64,000 nucleotides of DNA from Salipiger profundus (GTDB lineage: Bacteria; Pseudomonadota; Alphaproteobacteria; Rhodobacterales; Rhodobacteraceae), in assembly GCF_001969385.1 (NCBI RefSeq), contig NZ_CP014796.1:3179501-3243500 (forward strand), read 5' to 3'. Below the pieces are notes generated by a model, which was given only the letters and a program-made list of their open reading frames with translations, was not told the DNA's origin and ran no database searches. Positions 1 through 8,485 of the stretch are shown here, one piece after another. Within the stretch, counting starts at the first letter, position 1; each line of letters opens with the position of its first letter. The position numbers were made by a program, and so were the translations under genes.

Positions 1-111
1 GTGGGTGTGGTCGTGCTCGATCTCGGCGATCAGCGAGGTATCGCCAAGGCGGACCATGTCGCCCGTGGTCGGACCGTAGAGCCGGGCATAGGCATCTCGT
101 GCAAGTTTCAT
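1..111 (-). CDS. ureC: Urease alpha subunit, N-terminal fragment
   Basis: Only the first 37 codons are in the window; the gene runs off the left edge. The translation begins [18 protein letters not shown] and continues with VRLGDT, which is the typical UreC amino terminus, so the identity is firm although the nickel-binding part is not visible. UreC is the catalytic subunit of urease, which hydrolyses urea to ammonia and carbamate in the cytoplasm. Its start codon overlaps the stop codon of the fused ureAB gene by four bases (ATGA), so the two are translationally coupled. It is the last visible gene of a long minus-strand operon that starts with an amide/urea-type ABC importer. Confidence 0.9.
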   Translation of the reverse strand, partial: MKLARDAYARLYGPTTGDMVRLGDTSLIAEIEHDHTH

Positions 112-782
112 TTGACGTATCCCTTCTGCCTTGCGCGCTCCAGCGCCGTCTCGAGGCCGCTTTCCACCGGACCCTCGGTCAGCCCGGCGAACCCGTGCAC
201 CACCCGCTTGCCGCCGTAGGGCACCAGCACGACCTCTTTCTCGATCCCGGGATCGAAGCGTTCACCCCCGCCCGAGGGCCGGTCGAGGCGCATCCCGAAG
301 GCGGCTTCGCGGTCGAATTGCAGCGCCGGGTTCACCTCGAAGAAATGCGCGTGGGAGCGGACCTGGATGGTGCGGTCGCCGGTGTTGAGCACGGTGACCG
401 TGCGCGCCTCGCGACCCGCGTTGATCTCGATCTCTCCGCTCGCGGGGATGACCTCGCCGGGGATCGGATCGCCCGGCGCGGGGGCGATGGGGTCGAACAC
501 GGTGATGAGCTTGGTGCCCTCGGCCATCGATACCTCGACCGAGAAGGTCTTGAGCATATGCGCCACGCCGGGCTCGACCTGCTCATGCGTGAGCAGCGTC
601 GAGGCATGCGAGACGATTTCGCTGTGCGTGTGGCCGTGGCGGGCAAAGGTCAGCAGCTCGTCGGCGAGCAGCGCCACCGCCTCGGGGTGTGCGAGCCGGA
701 TGCCCTGCGCCACGTAGCGGCGGGCGAGTTCCGCGGCGGTGAAGATCGTCAGCCGCTCCATTTCGGTGGGTGTCAGGTGCAT
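108..782 (-). CDS. ureAB: Fused urease gamma-beta subunit
   Basis: The 224-residue product joins the two small urease subunits. Residues 1 to about 100 are UreA-like (starts [11 protein letters not shown]; contains the GHTHSEIV region). Residues about 108 to 215 are UreB-like ([15 protein letters not shown], then [13 protein letters not shown] and VHGFAGL). Together with UreC it forms the urease core. In most alphaproteobacterial urease operons ureA and ureB are separate; a fused arrangement is known from Helicobacter UreA. It follows ureF by 12 bases and overlaps ureC by four. The accessory genes ureE and ureF lie upstream of the structural genes here, a rearranged order. No ureD or ureG is visible in the window. 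Confidence 0.93.
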   Translation of the reverse strand: MHLTPTEMERLTIFTAAELARRYVAQGIRLAHPEAVALLADELLTFARHGHTHSEIVSHASTLLTHEQVEPGVAHMLKTFSVEVSMAEGTKLITVFDPIAPAPGDPIPGEVIPASGEIEINAGREARTVTVLNTGDRTIQVRSHAHFFEVNPALQFDREAAFGMRLDRPSGGGERFDPGIEKEVVLVPYGGKRVVHGFAGLTEGPVESGLETALERARQKGYVK

Positions 783-794
783 CTGCGCGCCTTT

Positions 795-1445
795 CTAGTT
801 GATGAAGAGCCGCCCGTCGCGCGGACGCATCAGCGCCACGTCCGACAGCGGCATGAAGCCCGAGGGCAGATCGTCGGGGGCGGGCTCCGTCGCGAGGTCC
901 GCGATGAGCGGCGCGAGGTCGAGAAGTTCCCGCTGGGTGGTGATCGCGCCAGATTGGCCCAGCCGGACCGCCGCCGAGAAGGCGCCCCGCGCCATGCCGA
1001 GCGCCGAGGTTTCCAGCGCCTCCGTCAGGTTCAGCCCGCAGGCGCGGAGGAAGACGCCATGCGCCACCGCGAAGTGGCCGATGCCCCGCGCCTGCGCGTC
1101 GAGCGCGCCGGGGTCCATCGTCACCCGCAGCGCGCGGGCCGAGGCGAAGAGTGCGTCGCCGGCCTCGGCACTGTCGCGGCGCAGGCGTTCCACCGGCATC
1201 AGCGTGTCGACGGTCTCGAACCACGCGGTGAGCGCGTCTCCGGACAGGTCGAAGCCCCGCGCCAGCGCCACCCGGTCGAAGCGGAACCAGCGCGTGCGCA
1301 GCTCCATCGCCACCCATGCGGCGAGCGAGCGCTTGCAGACCTGGCCCTCGGCCAGTGCGCTTTCCAGCCCCCAGGAATAGGCGAAGACGCCCGAGGGGAA
1401 GGCGCTGTCGGCAAGCTGCATCGCGCGGATGGTCGAAAGCGTCAT
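795..1445 (-). CDS. ureF: Urease accessory protein UreF
   Basis: The 216-residue protein is UreF, which with UreD/H and UreG forms the GTP-dependent chaperone complex that delivers nickel to apo-urease. Recognition rests on the N-terminal QLADSAFPSGVFAYSWGLES segment (typical UreF is LSDSAFPTGAFAHS...GLE) and on the long all-helical body with the GMARGAFSAAVRLGQSGA region near the end. The start ATG overlaps the ureE stop (ATGA), which fixes the start and shows translational coupling. Length is normal for the family. Confidence 0.9.
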   Translation of the reverse strand: MTLSTIRAMQLADSAFPSGVFAYSWGLESALAEGQVCKRSLAAWVAMELRTRWFRFDRVALARGFDLSGDALTAWFETVDTLMPVERLRRDSAEAGDALFASARALRVTMDPGALDAQARGIGHFAVAHGVFLRACGLNLTEALETSALGMARGAFSAAVRLGQSGAITTQRELLDLAPLIADLATEPAPDDLPSGFMPLSDVALMRPRDGRLFIN

Positions 1446-1915
1446 TCCGCGTCCATGATCTCGAAATCGGCAAGGCCGCGCAGGTCCGTGAGCCGCGCCT
1501 CGTAGCGGTCGCGCGGGCCGTCGAGCACCACGTCCATCACGCCCGCGCCGAACACCACCTTCCAGTGCAGGTTGCCGCACCAGTGACCGAGCCGCAGGGC
1601 ATCGTCGACGGTGGCGGGCTTCAGGCGCATCCGGGCCGCGCCGTCGATGCGGGCGATGATGGCGAGCCGTCCGTCGTGGAACAGCACCGCGCCGTCCGAC
1701 AGTCCCTGCTCTCGCGGCAGCGCGATGGCGCAATCGCGACCGCGGTCGGTCGTCACCCGCATCCGCTTGCGCGCGGCGTCGGCCTCGGGGATCGAGACGG
1801 TCTCGAGCGCGCCCTCGTGTTCCAGCGCATGCAGCCGGTCGTGCCATTCGGCGTCGGCCGCGCGCCCCAGCACCGCTTCGAGCATCAGCGGCCCGTCCGG
1901 GATCTGGTCTTTCAT
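1442..1915 (-). CDS. ureE: Urease accessory protein UreE (nickel metallochaperone)
   Basis: The 157-residue protein matches UreE: an N-terminal peptide-binding-like domain (residues about 1-75) and a C-terminal metal-binding fold holding the GHWCGNLHWKVVFG motif, which corresponds to the conserved GN.H region that binds nickel. The start at MKDQIPDG is chosen because AAGGAC lies eight or nine bases upstream; an in-frame extension further upstream has no such site. No His-rich tail is present. It is translationally coupled to ureF and lies about 75 bases downstream of an amidase gene in the same operon. Confidence 0.85.
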   Translation of the reverse strand: MKDQIPDGPLMLEAVLGRAADAEWHDRLHALEHEGALETVSIPEADAARKRMRVTTDRGRDCAIALPREQGLSDGAVLFHDGRLAIIARIDGAARMRLKPATVDDALRLGHWCGNLHWKVVFGAGVMDVVLDGPRDRYEARLTDLRGLADFEIMDAE

Positions 1916-1989
1916 CTGTCCGTCCTTGCGAAGGGGAAAAGCCCGCCCCCGGGTCATCAGGGGACGGGAAGGTCTCCGGGGAGGGAGCG

Positions 1990-3504
1990 TTACCAGCTGG
2001 TCCAGTCGCCCGATTTCTCGAAGGCGTCGCCCAGCGTGTAGAGGGTCTTTTCGTCCCACATCTTGCCCACGAGCATCATGCCGACCGGCAGGCCGTCGAC
2101 CTTGCCGCAGGGCACCGAAAGCGCGGGATGATGGGTGATGTCGAAGGCCGAGGTGTTGTTGAGCATCTCGAAGGCGCGCTCGACGATTTCCTCGCGGCTG
2201 GCGTCGGGGCCGGGCAGCGGGGTGGCGGTCATCGGCACGGTCGGCATCAGGATCGCGTCGTAATCGGCCAGCACCGCGTCATAGGCGGCCTTGAGCGGCT
2301 TCGTGAGGTTGAACGCCTTGCCGAAGAAGCGCTTGCCGTATTCGTCGTCGCAATACTGCGCGAAGAGCATCGCGAGCTTCAGCGTCTCCGACAGCTCGTC
2401 GGCGCGCTCGCGCCAGCCGCGGTGGAAGTCCATGAAGCTGGTGACATACAGATCGGGGCGCGAGGTGCCGTAGCCATCGCCCAGCATCATGGTCTGGGTC
2501 AGACCCTGCAGGCCGATCGGTGCCCAGATCGCCGGGGCAAGCAGGTGCATCGGGATCGAGACTTCCTCGACCGTGACGCCGAGCGCTTCCAGCTTCTTCG
2601 CCGCCTCGCGGACCTTCTCGTCGGACTCGGGCTGGCTGGTCGCGTGGCCGAAGCCTTCCTTGAGGATCGCGACCTTCATGCCCTTCACCGGCTTGTCGAG
2701 GCCCTCGGTATACTCGGAGACCGAGATGTCGATCTGGCGGCTGTCGTAGCCGTCGGAGCCCGCGAGCACCTCGAGAAGCAGTGCATTGTCGGCGACGGTC
2801 GAGGTGATCGGGCCGGCGTGGTCGATTGTGATCTCGATGGGCACGATGCCGGTGTAGGGCACGAGGCCATGCGTGGGCTTCATGCCGACGGTGCCGCAGA
2901 AGGCCGAGGGCATCCGGATCGAGCCGCCCTGGTCGCCGCCGATGGCCATGTCGACCTCGCCCTTCGACACCAGCGCCGCCGAGCCCGAGGACGAGCCGCC
3001 GGCCGACCGGGTCGGATCGTGCGGGTTGCAGACCGGCCCCTGCGCCGAGGTGTGCGAGCCGCCCGACATGCAGAAGCACTCGCAATGCGCCTTGCCGACA
3101 ATGGTGGCACCCGCGTCGAGCATCCGCGTCACGATGGTGGCGTCGACGTTGGGCACGTAGCCCTCGAGCGTGGAAGAGCCGTTCATCATCGGCACGCCGC
3201 CGAGCATGACGTTGTCCTTGAGCACCACGGTCTTGCCCTTGAGCTTGCCCTCGGGGGCGCCCTCGACGGTGGATTTGACATACCACGCGTTGAGCTCGTT
3301 CTCTTCCACCGGCGGCCGGACGCCAACGGTGCGCGGATAGGTGATCTCGGGGATGGGGTCGATCATCAGGTCGACGGCGTTGTAGGCGTCGACGTAGCCC
3401 TGCATCAGCCCCTGGAAGCTCTTCACGTCCTCGGGCGAAAGATTGAAGCCAAGCCGGTCGGCCACGTCGGCCAATTGTTCCTCGTTCGGAAGTGTCACAG
3501 ACAT
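1990..3504 (-). CDS. Amidase-signature amidase (nitrile-pathway type)
   Basis: The 504-residue enzyme is an amidase-signature hydrolase, expected to convert amides to acid plus ammonia in the cytoplasm. The Ser-cisSer-Lys triad is readable as K96 (VVLKDNV), S171 (AGGSSSGSAA) and S195 (DQGGSIRMPS). These positions and the length agree with the amidases linked to nitrile hydratase in Rhodococcus and Pseudomonas, from memory of that family. No nitrile hydratase genes are in the window. It sits between the ABC importer genes and ureE-ureF-ureAB-ureC on one strand, so it probably acts on an imported amide, possibly one that yields urea. The substrate cannot be read from sequence. Confidence 0.88.
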   Translation of the reverse strand: MSVTLPNEEQLADVADRLGFNLSPEDVKSFQGLMQGYVDAYNAVDLMIDPIPEITYPRTVGVRPPVEENELNAWYVKSTVEGAPEGKLKGKTVVLKDNVMLGGVPMMNGSSTLEGYVPNVDATIVTRMLDAGATIVGKAHCECFCMSGGSHTSAQGPVCNPHDPTRSAGGSSSGSAALVSKGEVDMAIGGDQGGSIRMPSAFCGTVGMKPTHGLVPYTGIVPIEITIDHAGPITSTVADNALLLEVLAGSDGYDSRQIDISVSEYTEGLDKPVKGMKVAILKEGFGHATSQPESDEKVREAAKKLEALGVTVEEVSIPMHLLAPAIWAPIGLQGLTQTMMLGDGYGTSRPDLYVTSFMDFHRGWRERADELSETLKLAMLFAQYCDDEYGKRFFGKAFNLTKPLKAAYDAVLADYDAILMPTVPMTATPLPGPDASREEIVERAFEMLNNTSAFDITHHPALSVPCGKVDGLPVGMMLVGKMWDEKTLYTLGDAFEKSGDWTSW

Positions 3505-3561
3505 CCGTTCAGTCCTTTTGTCGCTATGGAAAGGACGTCCCCACGGGGACGCCCGAAGAGG

Positions 3562-4269
3562 TCAGGCGGTGAAGCCCATGAAGGCGCTCACGGCACCCGC
3601 ATCGGTCAGCTCCGCCTTCGGGATCTCGCGGTCGAGCACGCCGTTCGAGATGGCGTAGACCCGGTCCGACAGGCCGGTGATGAAGTCGAGGTTCTGCTCG
3701 ACCAGCACGATGGTGATGTCGATCTTCTTCGTGAGGCTTGCCAGCGTCTCCGAGATCTCGTCGATGATCGACGGCTGGATGCCCTCGGTCGGCTCGTCGA
3801 GCAGCATCAGCCGCGGGTGCCGCGCAAGGCAGCGTGCGAGCGCCAGAAGCTGCTGTTCGCCGCCCGAGAGCGCGCCGCCGCGCCGGTCGAGCAGCCGCTT
3901 GAGGCGCGGGAAAAGCTCGAGCATCTCGTCGGTGGTGCGGGCGACCTCGGTCTTGTTGCCCGGGATCGCCACGTGCAGGTTCTCTTCCACGCTGAGGTTG
4001 GGGAAGATCTGCCGGCCCTGCGGCACGAGACCGATGCCCATCTTGGCCCGCGCGTTGACCGGGGTGCCGAGGATCGACTTGCCGTCGAAGTTGATCTCGC
4101 CCCCCGTCACCTTCACGTAGCCCATGATCGAGCGCATCAGGGTGGTCTTGCCCATGCCGTTGTGGCCGAGGATACCCACCACTTCGCCCGGCATGGCATG
4201 GAAATCGACGCGGTGCAGCGCCGGAACGAGCCCGTAGGCGGCCGAGAGGCCCTTTACGTCAAGCAGCAT
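3562..4269 (-). CDS. ABC importer ATPase, UrtE/LivF type
   Basis: This 235-residue ATPase energises the amide/urea importer encoded upstream. Walker A is GHNGMGKTT, the signature is LSGGEQQLLALARCL and Walker B is LMLLDEPTEGIQPSII. The TEGIQPSII sequence after Walker B is characteristic of UrtE, the second ATPase of urea transporters, and separates it from ordinary LivF. It overlaps the end of the UrtD-type gene by 11 bases. A GC-rich hairpin (CGTCCCC and GGGGACG, 3536-3551) lies between this gene and the amidase and may modulate read-through. Confidence 0.88.
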   Translation of the reverse strand: MLLDVKGLSAAYGLVPALHRVDFHAMPGEVVGILGHNGMGKTTLMRSIMGYVKVTGGEINFDGKSILGTPVNARAKMGIGLVPQGRQIFPNLSVEENLHVAIPGNKTEVARTTDEMLELFPRLKRLLDRRGGALSGGEQQLLALARCLARHPRLMLLDEPTEGIQPSIIDEISETLASLTKKIDITIVLVEQNLDFITGLSDRVYAISNGVLDREIPKAELTDAGAVSAFMGFTA

Positions 4270-4984
4270 TGGCCTGTTTCCCCAGATAGATTTCCTGGAC
4301 TTCGCGGTCCTGCATGATGTCGTCGATCATCGCCTCGCGGAAGATGGCGCCCCGGTTGAAGACGGTGACGAACTTGGCGATCTGGCGGATGAAGGCCATG
4401 TCGTGCTCGACCACCACCACCGCCGCCGAGCGCGCCGATTCAAGCACCAGCTGCGCCAGCCGGTCGCGCTCGTCGCCGGTCATGCCGGCGGCGGGCTCGT
4501 CGAGCAGGATGAGCTTCGGCTCGCCCGCCAGCACCATCGCCAGCTCCACGAGCTGACGCTGGCCGTGCGACAGCAGCCCGACCTCGCGCTTGGCCAGATG
4601 GGTGATGCCGCAGCGCTCGAGCGTGTGCATCGTAAGCTCCTTCGCCATCGGCTTGAGGTGCTTGCGACGGGCGCTCAGGCGCACGTTCTCATAGGCGGTG
4701 ATGCCGTCGAAGACATTGGGCACCTGCGTCTTGATGCCGACGCCGAGGTTGACGATCTGGTGCGTATGCGCGCCGGTGATGTCCTGACCGGCAAAGGTCA
4801 CGGTGCCTTCGGTGGGCGTCAGCTGGCCGGTGAGGCATTTGAAGAAGGTCGACTTCCCCGCCCCGTTCGGGCCCAGCAGGCAACGCAGCTCCCCGTCCTT
4901 GAGGTTGAAGTCCACGTTGTCGACCGCCGTCACACCGCCGAAGCGCATGGTGAGGCCGCTGGTCGTGAGAATGTGCTCGCTCAT
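4259..4984 (-). CDS. ABC importer ATPase, UrtD/LivG type
   Basis: The 241-residue product is the first of the paired ATPases of a branched-chain-amino-acid/urea family importer. Walker A is GPNGAGKST, the signature motif is LLSHGQRQLVELAMVL and Walker B is LILLDEPAAGMT. LSHGQ in place of LSGGQ, and AGMT after Walker B, are typical of UrtD. The start is set by a four-base ATGA overlap with the upstream permease gene. A longer in-frame reading upstream only antisenses or overlaps the permease and is not credible. Confidence 0.88.
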   Translation of the reverse strand: MSEHILTTSGLTMRFGGVTAVDNVDFNLKDGELRCLLGPNGAGKSTFFKCLTGQLTPTEGTVTFAGQDITGAHTHQIVNLGVGIKTQVPNVFDGITAYENVRLSARRKHLKPMAKELTMHTLERCGITHLAKREVGLLSHGQRQLVELAMVLAGEPKLILLDEPAAGMTGDERDRLAQLVLESARSAAVVVVEHDMAFIRQIAKFVTVFNRGAIFREAMIDDIMQDREVQEIYLGKQANAA

Positions 4985-6027
4985 TCCTTCACCGCCTTTC
5001 CGGGCATCGCCTGCCCCTGCCCGTGGTTGCGCTTCCACAGCACGTAGCCGCCGAGCATCAGCGACCGCGCCGTCGGCACGATGCCCTTGGGCAGCGCCAG
5101 CACGAGGATCATCATGATCGCGCCCAGCACGGCGATCGAGTTCACCACGTCGACCGTGCCCAGTTGCAGCGTCAGCCATTGCAGCAGGATGCAGCCGATG
5201 ATCGGGCCAACGAGGGTACCGACGCCGCCGGCCATGACCCAGACGAGGGCTTTCGCGGACATCTCCATCGAGACCGAGTTGGGGTCGATGAAGGCCTGGT
5301 AGGTGGCCCACATGGCGCCCGCGATGCCGGCGATGCCGCCACCGATGGCGAAGACGACCACCTTCTGCTTGCGCACGTCGTAGCCGAGCAGGCTGGCGCG
5401 GGTCTCGTTCTCGCGGATGCCGATCGAGACGCGGCCGAAGTCCGAGGCGATCAGGAAGCGCAGCGCGATGTAGATGATGATGAGGAAGGCCATGAAGACC
5501 TGGAACATCTGGCCCGGGTCGAGCCACGCGCCGGGGTCACCGGGCACGTGCAGCGTCGGGATCGACGGGATGCCGTTGAAGCCGCCGAGGCGCGCCTCGC
5601 CGATGGAATACTCGGGCCCGGCGGTGTGGTTGATGAGCTTCCAGAAGATCAGCGCCACCACCAGCGTCACCACGCCGAGATAGACATCGGAGAGCCGACC
5701 GTAGAACATGAAGTAGCCGAGCGCCGCGCCGAAGATCGTCGGGATGACGAAGGCGAGCACCATGGGGATCGTGGTCGACCCCATGTTGATCGAGGCCACC
5801 GCGAAGGTATAGGCGCCGAGCCCGAAGAACGCGGCCTGGCCGAAGCTCAGGATGCCGCCGAAGCCCCAGATATACCCCAGCGACAGGGCAAAGACCGAGA
5901 GCACCACGTACTGGGTGATCTGCATGATGGTGAAGAGATCCAGCATCACGGGCGCCGCGAACATCACGGCCAGGCCGATCGCCACCATGACGTAGAAGCC
6001 GGGATCTCGGGTAACGGGTTTTTCCAT
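4981..6027 (-). CDS. ABC importer permease, UrtC/LivM type
   Basis: The 348-residue membrane protein has about nine hydrophobic segments and the LivM/UrtC hallmarks GYIWGFGGILSFGQAAFFGL near residue 60 and GIRENETRASLLGYDVRK near residue 215, the latter being the cytoplasmic coupling region. The C-terminal stretch ending PKGIVPTARSLM is also typical. It pairs with the UrtB-type permease 13 bases upstream to form the transmembrane channel for short amides, urea or a related solute. Context with amidase and urease genes favours urea/amide over branched-chain amino acids. Confidence 0.87.
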   Translation of the reverse strand: MEKPVTRDPGFYVMVAIGLAVMFAAPVMLDLFTIMQITQYVVLSVFALSLGYIWGFGGILSFGQAAFFGLGAYTFAVASINMGSTTIPMVLAFVIPTIFGAALGYFMFYGRLSDVYLGVVTLVVALIFWKLINHTAGPEYSIGEARLGGFNGIPSIPTLHVPGDPGAWLDPGQMFQVFMAFLIIIYIALRFLIASDFGRVSIGIRENETRASLLGYDVRKQKVVVFAIGGGIAGIAGAMWATYQAFIDPNSVSMEMSAKALVWVMAGGVGTLVGPIIGCILLQWLTLQLGTVDVVNSIAVLGAIMMILVLALPKGIVPTARSLMLGGYVLWKRNHGQGQAMPGKAVKE

Positions 6028-6040
6028 GTGTCCCAGTCCC

Positions 6041-6907
6041 TCAGAGAGATTTCTTGAAGATGCGGCCGGTGATGCCCTGCGGCAGCAGGCGCAGCAGCAC
6101 GAGGGCTGCCAGCAGCAGCGCGGCGTCGCCGTAGACCGGACCGGTGAGGAAGGTCATGCCCTGGCTGATCGAGCCGAGCAGCCCGGCGGCGCTGAGCGTG
6201 CCGGTGATGACCGAGGCCCCGCCGGTGATGACCGTGATGAAGCTCTGCGCGATGAAGTTCACGCCCATGGTCGGCACCACACCGGTCATCGGGGCCAGCA
6301 GCGCGCCGGCGAAGCCGGTGACCGCCGAGCCGATGCCGAAGGTCGCCATGTAGACCCAGCGCGTCGGGATGCCGAGCGCCTCGGACATGTCGGGGTTCTG
6401 CATCGTGGCGCGGGCGATGAGCCCGGCCTTGGTGAATTTCAGCACCGCCCAGATCGCCAGCAGCAGGAAGATCGCTGCGAAGATCAGCACGAAGTTGTAG
6501 CGCGGCACCTGGTAGTCGCCGATGCTCATGCCGCCGAGCGGCGTGGCGACCCCGGTGACCGAGTTGCCGAAGATCATCGTCACGCCGCCGATCATCAGCA
6601 TCGACAGCCCCCATGTCGCCAGGAGGCTGTCGAGGATCCGTCCGTAGAGCCGCTGGATCACCAGCCGCTCCACGATCACCCCGAATATCCCCACCACGAT
6701 GGGGGCGAGGACGAGCATGGCGAACCACTCGTTGACGCCGTTGCCTGTCGAGATCACCACCGTGTAGCCGCCCAGCATGAGGAATTCCCCATGGGCGAAG
6801 TTGATGATCTTCATCATGCCGAAGATGATGGCGAGGCCCGAGGCCAGCAGCACCAGCCAGGCCACGGCCCGCACCATCTCCAGCGCGATTACGAGTGTAT
6901 AGTCCAT
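6041..6907 (-). CDS. ABC importer permease, UrtB/LivH type
   Basis: The 288-residue inner-membrane protein is a LivH/UrtB permease: eight or so membrane segments, the N-terminal LASGLAIIFGMMKIINFAHG motif (family consensus GL..IFG...VINFAHG), and the coupling-loop region containing ATMQNPDMSEALGIP. It lies 21 bases downstream of the binding-protein gene and 13 bases upstream of its partner permease, in a tight operon. Length is that of LivH rather than of the longer UrtB proteins that carry an extra periplasmic N-terminal domain. Confidence 0.87.
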   Translation of the reverse strand: MDYTLVIALEMVRAVAWLVLLASGLAIIFGMMKIINFAHGEFLMLGGYTVVISTGNGVNEWFAMLVLAPIVVGIFGVIVERLVIQRLYGRILDSLLATWGLSMLMIGGVTMIFGNSVTGVATPLGGMSIGDYQVPRYNFVLIFAAIFLLLAIWAVLKFTKAGLIARATMQNPDMSEALGIPTRWVYMATFGIGSAVTGFAGALLAPMTGVVPTMGVNFIAQSFITVITGGASVITGTLSAAGLLGSISQGMTFLTGPVYGDAALLLAALVLLRLLPQGITGRIFKKSL

Positions 6908-6928
6908 GCTCGTCTCCTGCGTTTCAGA

Positions 6929-8164
6929 TCAGAGGCTGATCTCGAAGTGCTCGTTCGAATCCGGGTTCTCGATCAGGTCGCAGACCATCTGCGTGTCGGT
7001 CGGCGGGCTGTCGGGATAGCTTTCCTTGATCTCGAAGACCTGGTCCTGCAGCTCGGCGATGTAGACGTCGCGGATGGCGTGCTGGGTCTTGGGATCGATC
7101 TTCACCTTGCCGGCGGGCATGTCGTAGGTTTTGCCCGAGGTCAGCACTTCGAGCAGCGCGTCGCGCTCGGTGGTGCCTGCTTCGGCGACCGCGTCGGCCC
7201 ACATCTTCACGCCCTCGTAGGTGACCTCCGAGATCTCGGACATCACCCAGTCCTTGTCCGGGTATTCCGCCTCGACCTTCTCGAGGAACGCCTTGTTGGT
7301 CGGGTTGTCGATGGCCTCGAAGTAGCCGAAGGACGAGATGATGCCGTTGCCTTCCTCGGGGGTCATGATGACCTGCTCGGTGCCGCCGGCGCCGAAGACG
7401 GTCGACAGGACCGGGATCTCCGACTTCATGCCGGCCGCCGCCCACTGGCGGTAGAAGCCGAGGTGCGAGGTGCCCACGAGCGCCGACAGGACGAAGTCCG
7501 GAGCCGCGCCCTGGATCTTCGAGATCGTCGAGCCGAACTGCGACACGTCGAGCGGGAAGAACTCGGTCTCGATGACTTCGCCGCCGTTTTCCTCGACGTA
7601 GCGCTTCACCCAGGCCGCGGTGATGTGGCCGTAGTTGTAGTCGGCCGCGATCGTGTAGACCTTCTTGCCGTAGAGGTTCATGCCGTAGGGGATCAGGCGG
7701 GCCACGGTCTGCGCGGGCGTCGTGCCGAGCGTGATCTCGTTGCGGTCGCAGACGCCGCCTTCGTACTGGGTGTTGTAGAAGTAGAAGGTGTCGTAGCGGT
7801 GGAAGATCGGGCGGATCGTCTCGCGCGAGGCGGAGGTGATGCCGCCCATGACCACGTCGACCTGGTCGCGCAGCGCCAGCTGGGTCGCGTACTGGGAATA
7901 GAGCGACATGTTCGACTGCGGGTCGTAGATCACCGGCTCGACCTGCTTGCCGAGAAGGCCGCCGGCCTCGTTGATCTCCTTGATCGCAAGCTGGAACACC
8001 TGGTTCATCGGAACGCCGGTGGAATCGAGCGCGCCGGAGAGGTCGTGCAGGCCGCCGATCTTGATGGTGTCGGATTGCGCGCGCGCCACGAGCGGGGAGG
8101 CCAGCGTGGCGAGGCCCGCCATGCTGGTCGTGTGAAGAAACTTCCGTCTGCTGAGCTTGGTCAT
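6929..8164 (-). CDS. Tat-exported substrate-binding protein, urea/amide ABC importer
   Basis: The 411-residue periplasmic-binding protein starts MTKLSRRKFLHTTS, a textbook twin-arginine signal (SRRKFL) with cleavage expected after ARAQ near residue 29. The mature part (TIKIGGLHDLSGALDSTG, then YSQYATQLALRDQVDVVMGG) is of the Leu/Ile/Val-UrtA-FmdD family that binds urea, short amides or amino acids. AGGGAA upstream of this ATG supports the chosen start. It is the first gene of an operon running importer, amidase, ureE, ureF, ureAB, ureC. A Tat signal implies folding before export, which is common in this family in Rhodobacteraceae. Confidence 0.87.
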   Translation of the reverse strand: MTKLSRRKFLHTTSMAGLATLASPLVARAQSDTIKIGGLHDLSGALDSTGVPMNQVFQLAIKEINEAGGLLGKQVEPVIYDPQSNMSLYSQYATQLALRDQVDVVMGGITSASRETIRPIFHRYDTFYFYNTQYEGGVCDRNEITLGTTPAQTVARLIPYGMNLYGKKVYTIAADYNYGHITAAWVKRYVEENGGEVIETEFFPLDVSQFGSTISKIQGAAPDFVLSALVGTSHLGFYRQWAAAGMKSEIPVLSTVFGAGGTEQVIMTPEEGNGIISSFGYFEAIDNPTNKAFLEKVEAEYPDKDWVMSEISEVTYEGVKMWADAVAEAGTTERDALLEVLTSGKTYDMPAGKVKIDPKTQHAIRDVYIAELQDQVFEIKESYPDSPPTDTQMVCDLIENPDSNEHFEISL

Positions 8165-8319
8165 GTCGGTTCCCTGTTGGTGTTTGGACCTTCTCGAAGC
8201 TCGCCATAATGCTTGAAAATGCAAATATACATTCTGAGAAATTCATTCTTGATACATGAAAACGCGTAAACCTTGGGCGAAATGACGGGGATGTTGCTCA
8301 CTGATTGTGCGAGAAGTGC

Positions 8320-8339
8320 CAATATACAGTCGTATACTG
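8320..8339. promoter_or_regulatory. Candidate operator between divergent amide operons
   Basis: CAATATAC and GTATACTG form an interrupted palindrome with a four-base AGTC centre and one mismatch. It sits in the 321-base AT-rich gap between the binding-protein gene (minus) and the tandem nitrilase gene (plus). A similar half-site, CAAATATAC, occurs near 8219-8227. The shape suits a GntR-type regulator, but no regulator gene lies next to it in this window, so the assignment is tentative. Confidence 0.3.
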
Positions 8340-8400
8340 GCGATCCACGTGTCATTTCTGGTTGGCACCGTGGCGTCGCCCAGGACATCCGCAAATCCTC

Positions 8401-8430
8401 TTGATTGTCGATATTTGATATTTCAATAAT
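8401..8430 (+). promoter_or_regulatory. Candidate sigma-70-type promoter for the tandem nitrilase gene
   Basis: TTGATT (8401-8406) and AATAAT (8425-8430) are separated by 18 bases in an AT-rich stretch that stands out from the GC-rich surroundings, about 55 bases upstream of the nitrilase start. The rest of the gap from 8165 to 8485 holds the candidate palindrome at 8320 and no credible gene. Confidence 0.3.
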
Positions 8431-8485
8431 ATGGAAAGCCATTGCATCCCCGGGACGTCGTTCCGCCCCAGGACAGGAGATTCGC

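Noticed and set aside
99-1505. Long plus-strand open frame opposite ureAB and ureF
   Set aside because: It is the complement of clear urease genes; its composition (His, Arg and Glu-rich, no recognisable motif) is what GC-rich DNA gives on the strand opposite a real gene.
3536-3551. CGTCCCC-GGGGACG hairpin resembling the partition palindrome
   Set aside because: The central CG of the partition site reads AC here and the site is 35 kb away, between an amidase and an ATPase gene. A simple intercistronic hairpin is more likely.
8370-8392. TGGCAC sequence as a sigma-54 promoter for the nitrilase operon
   Set aside because: The -24 element is present but no GC/TTGC -12 element follows at the right distance.
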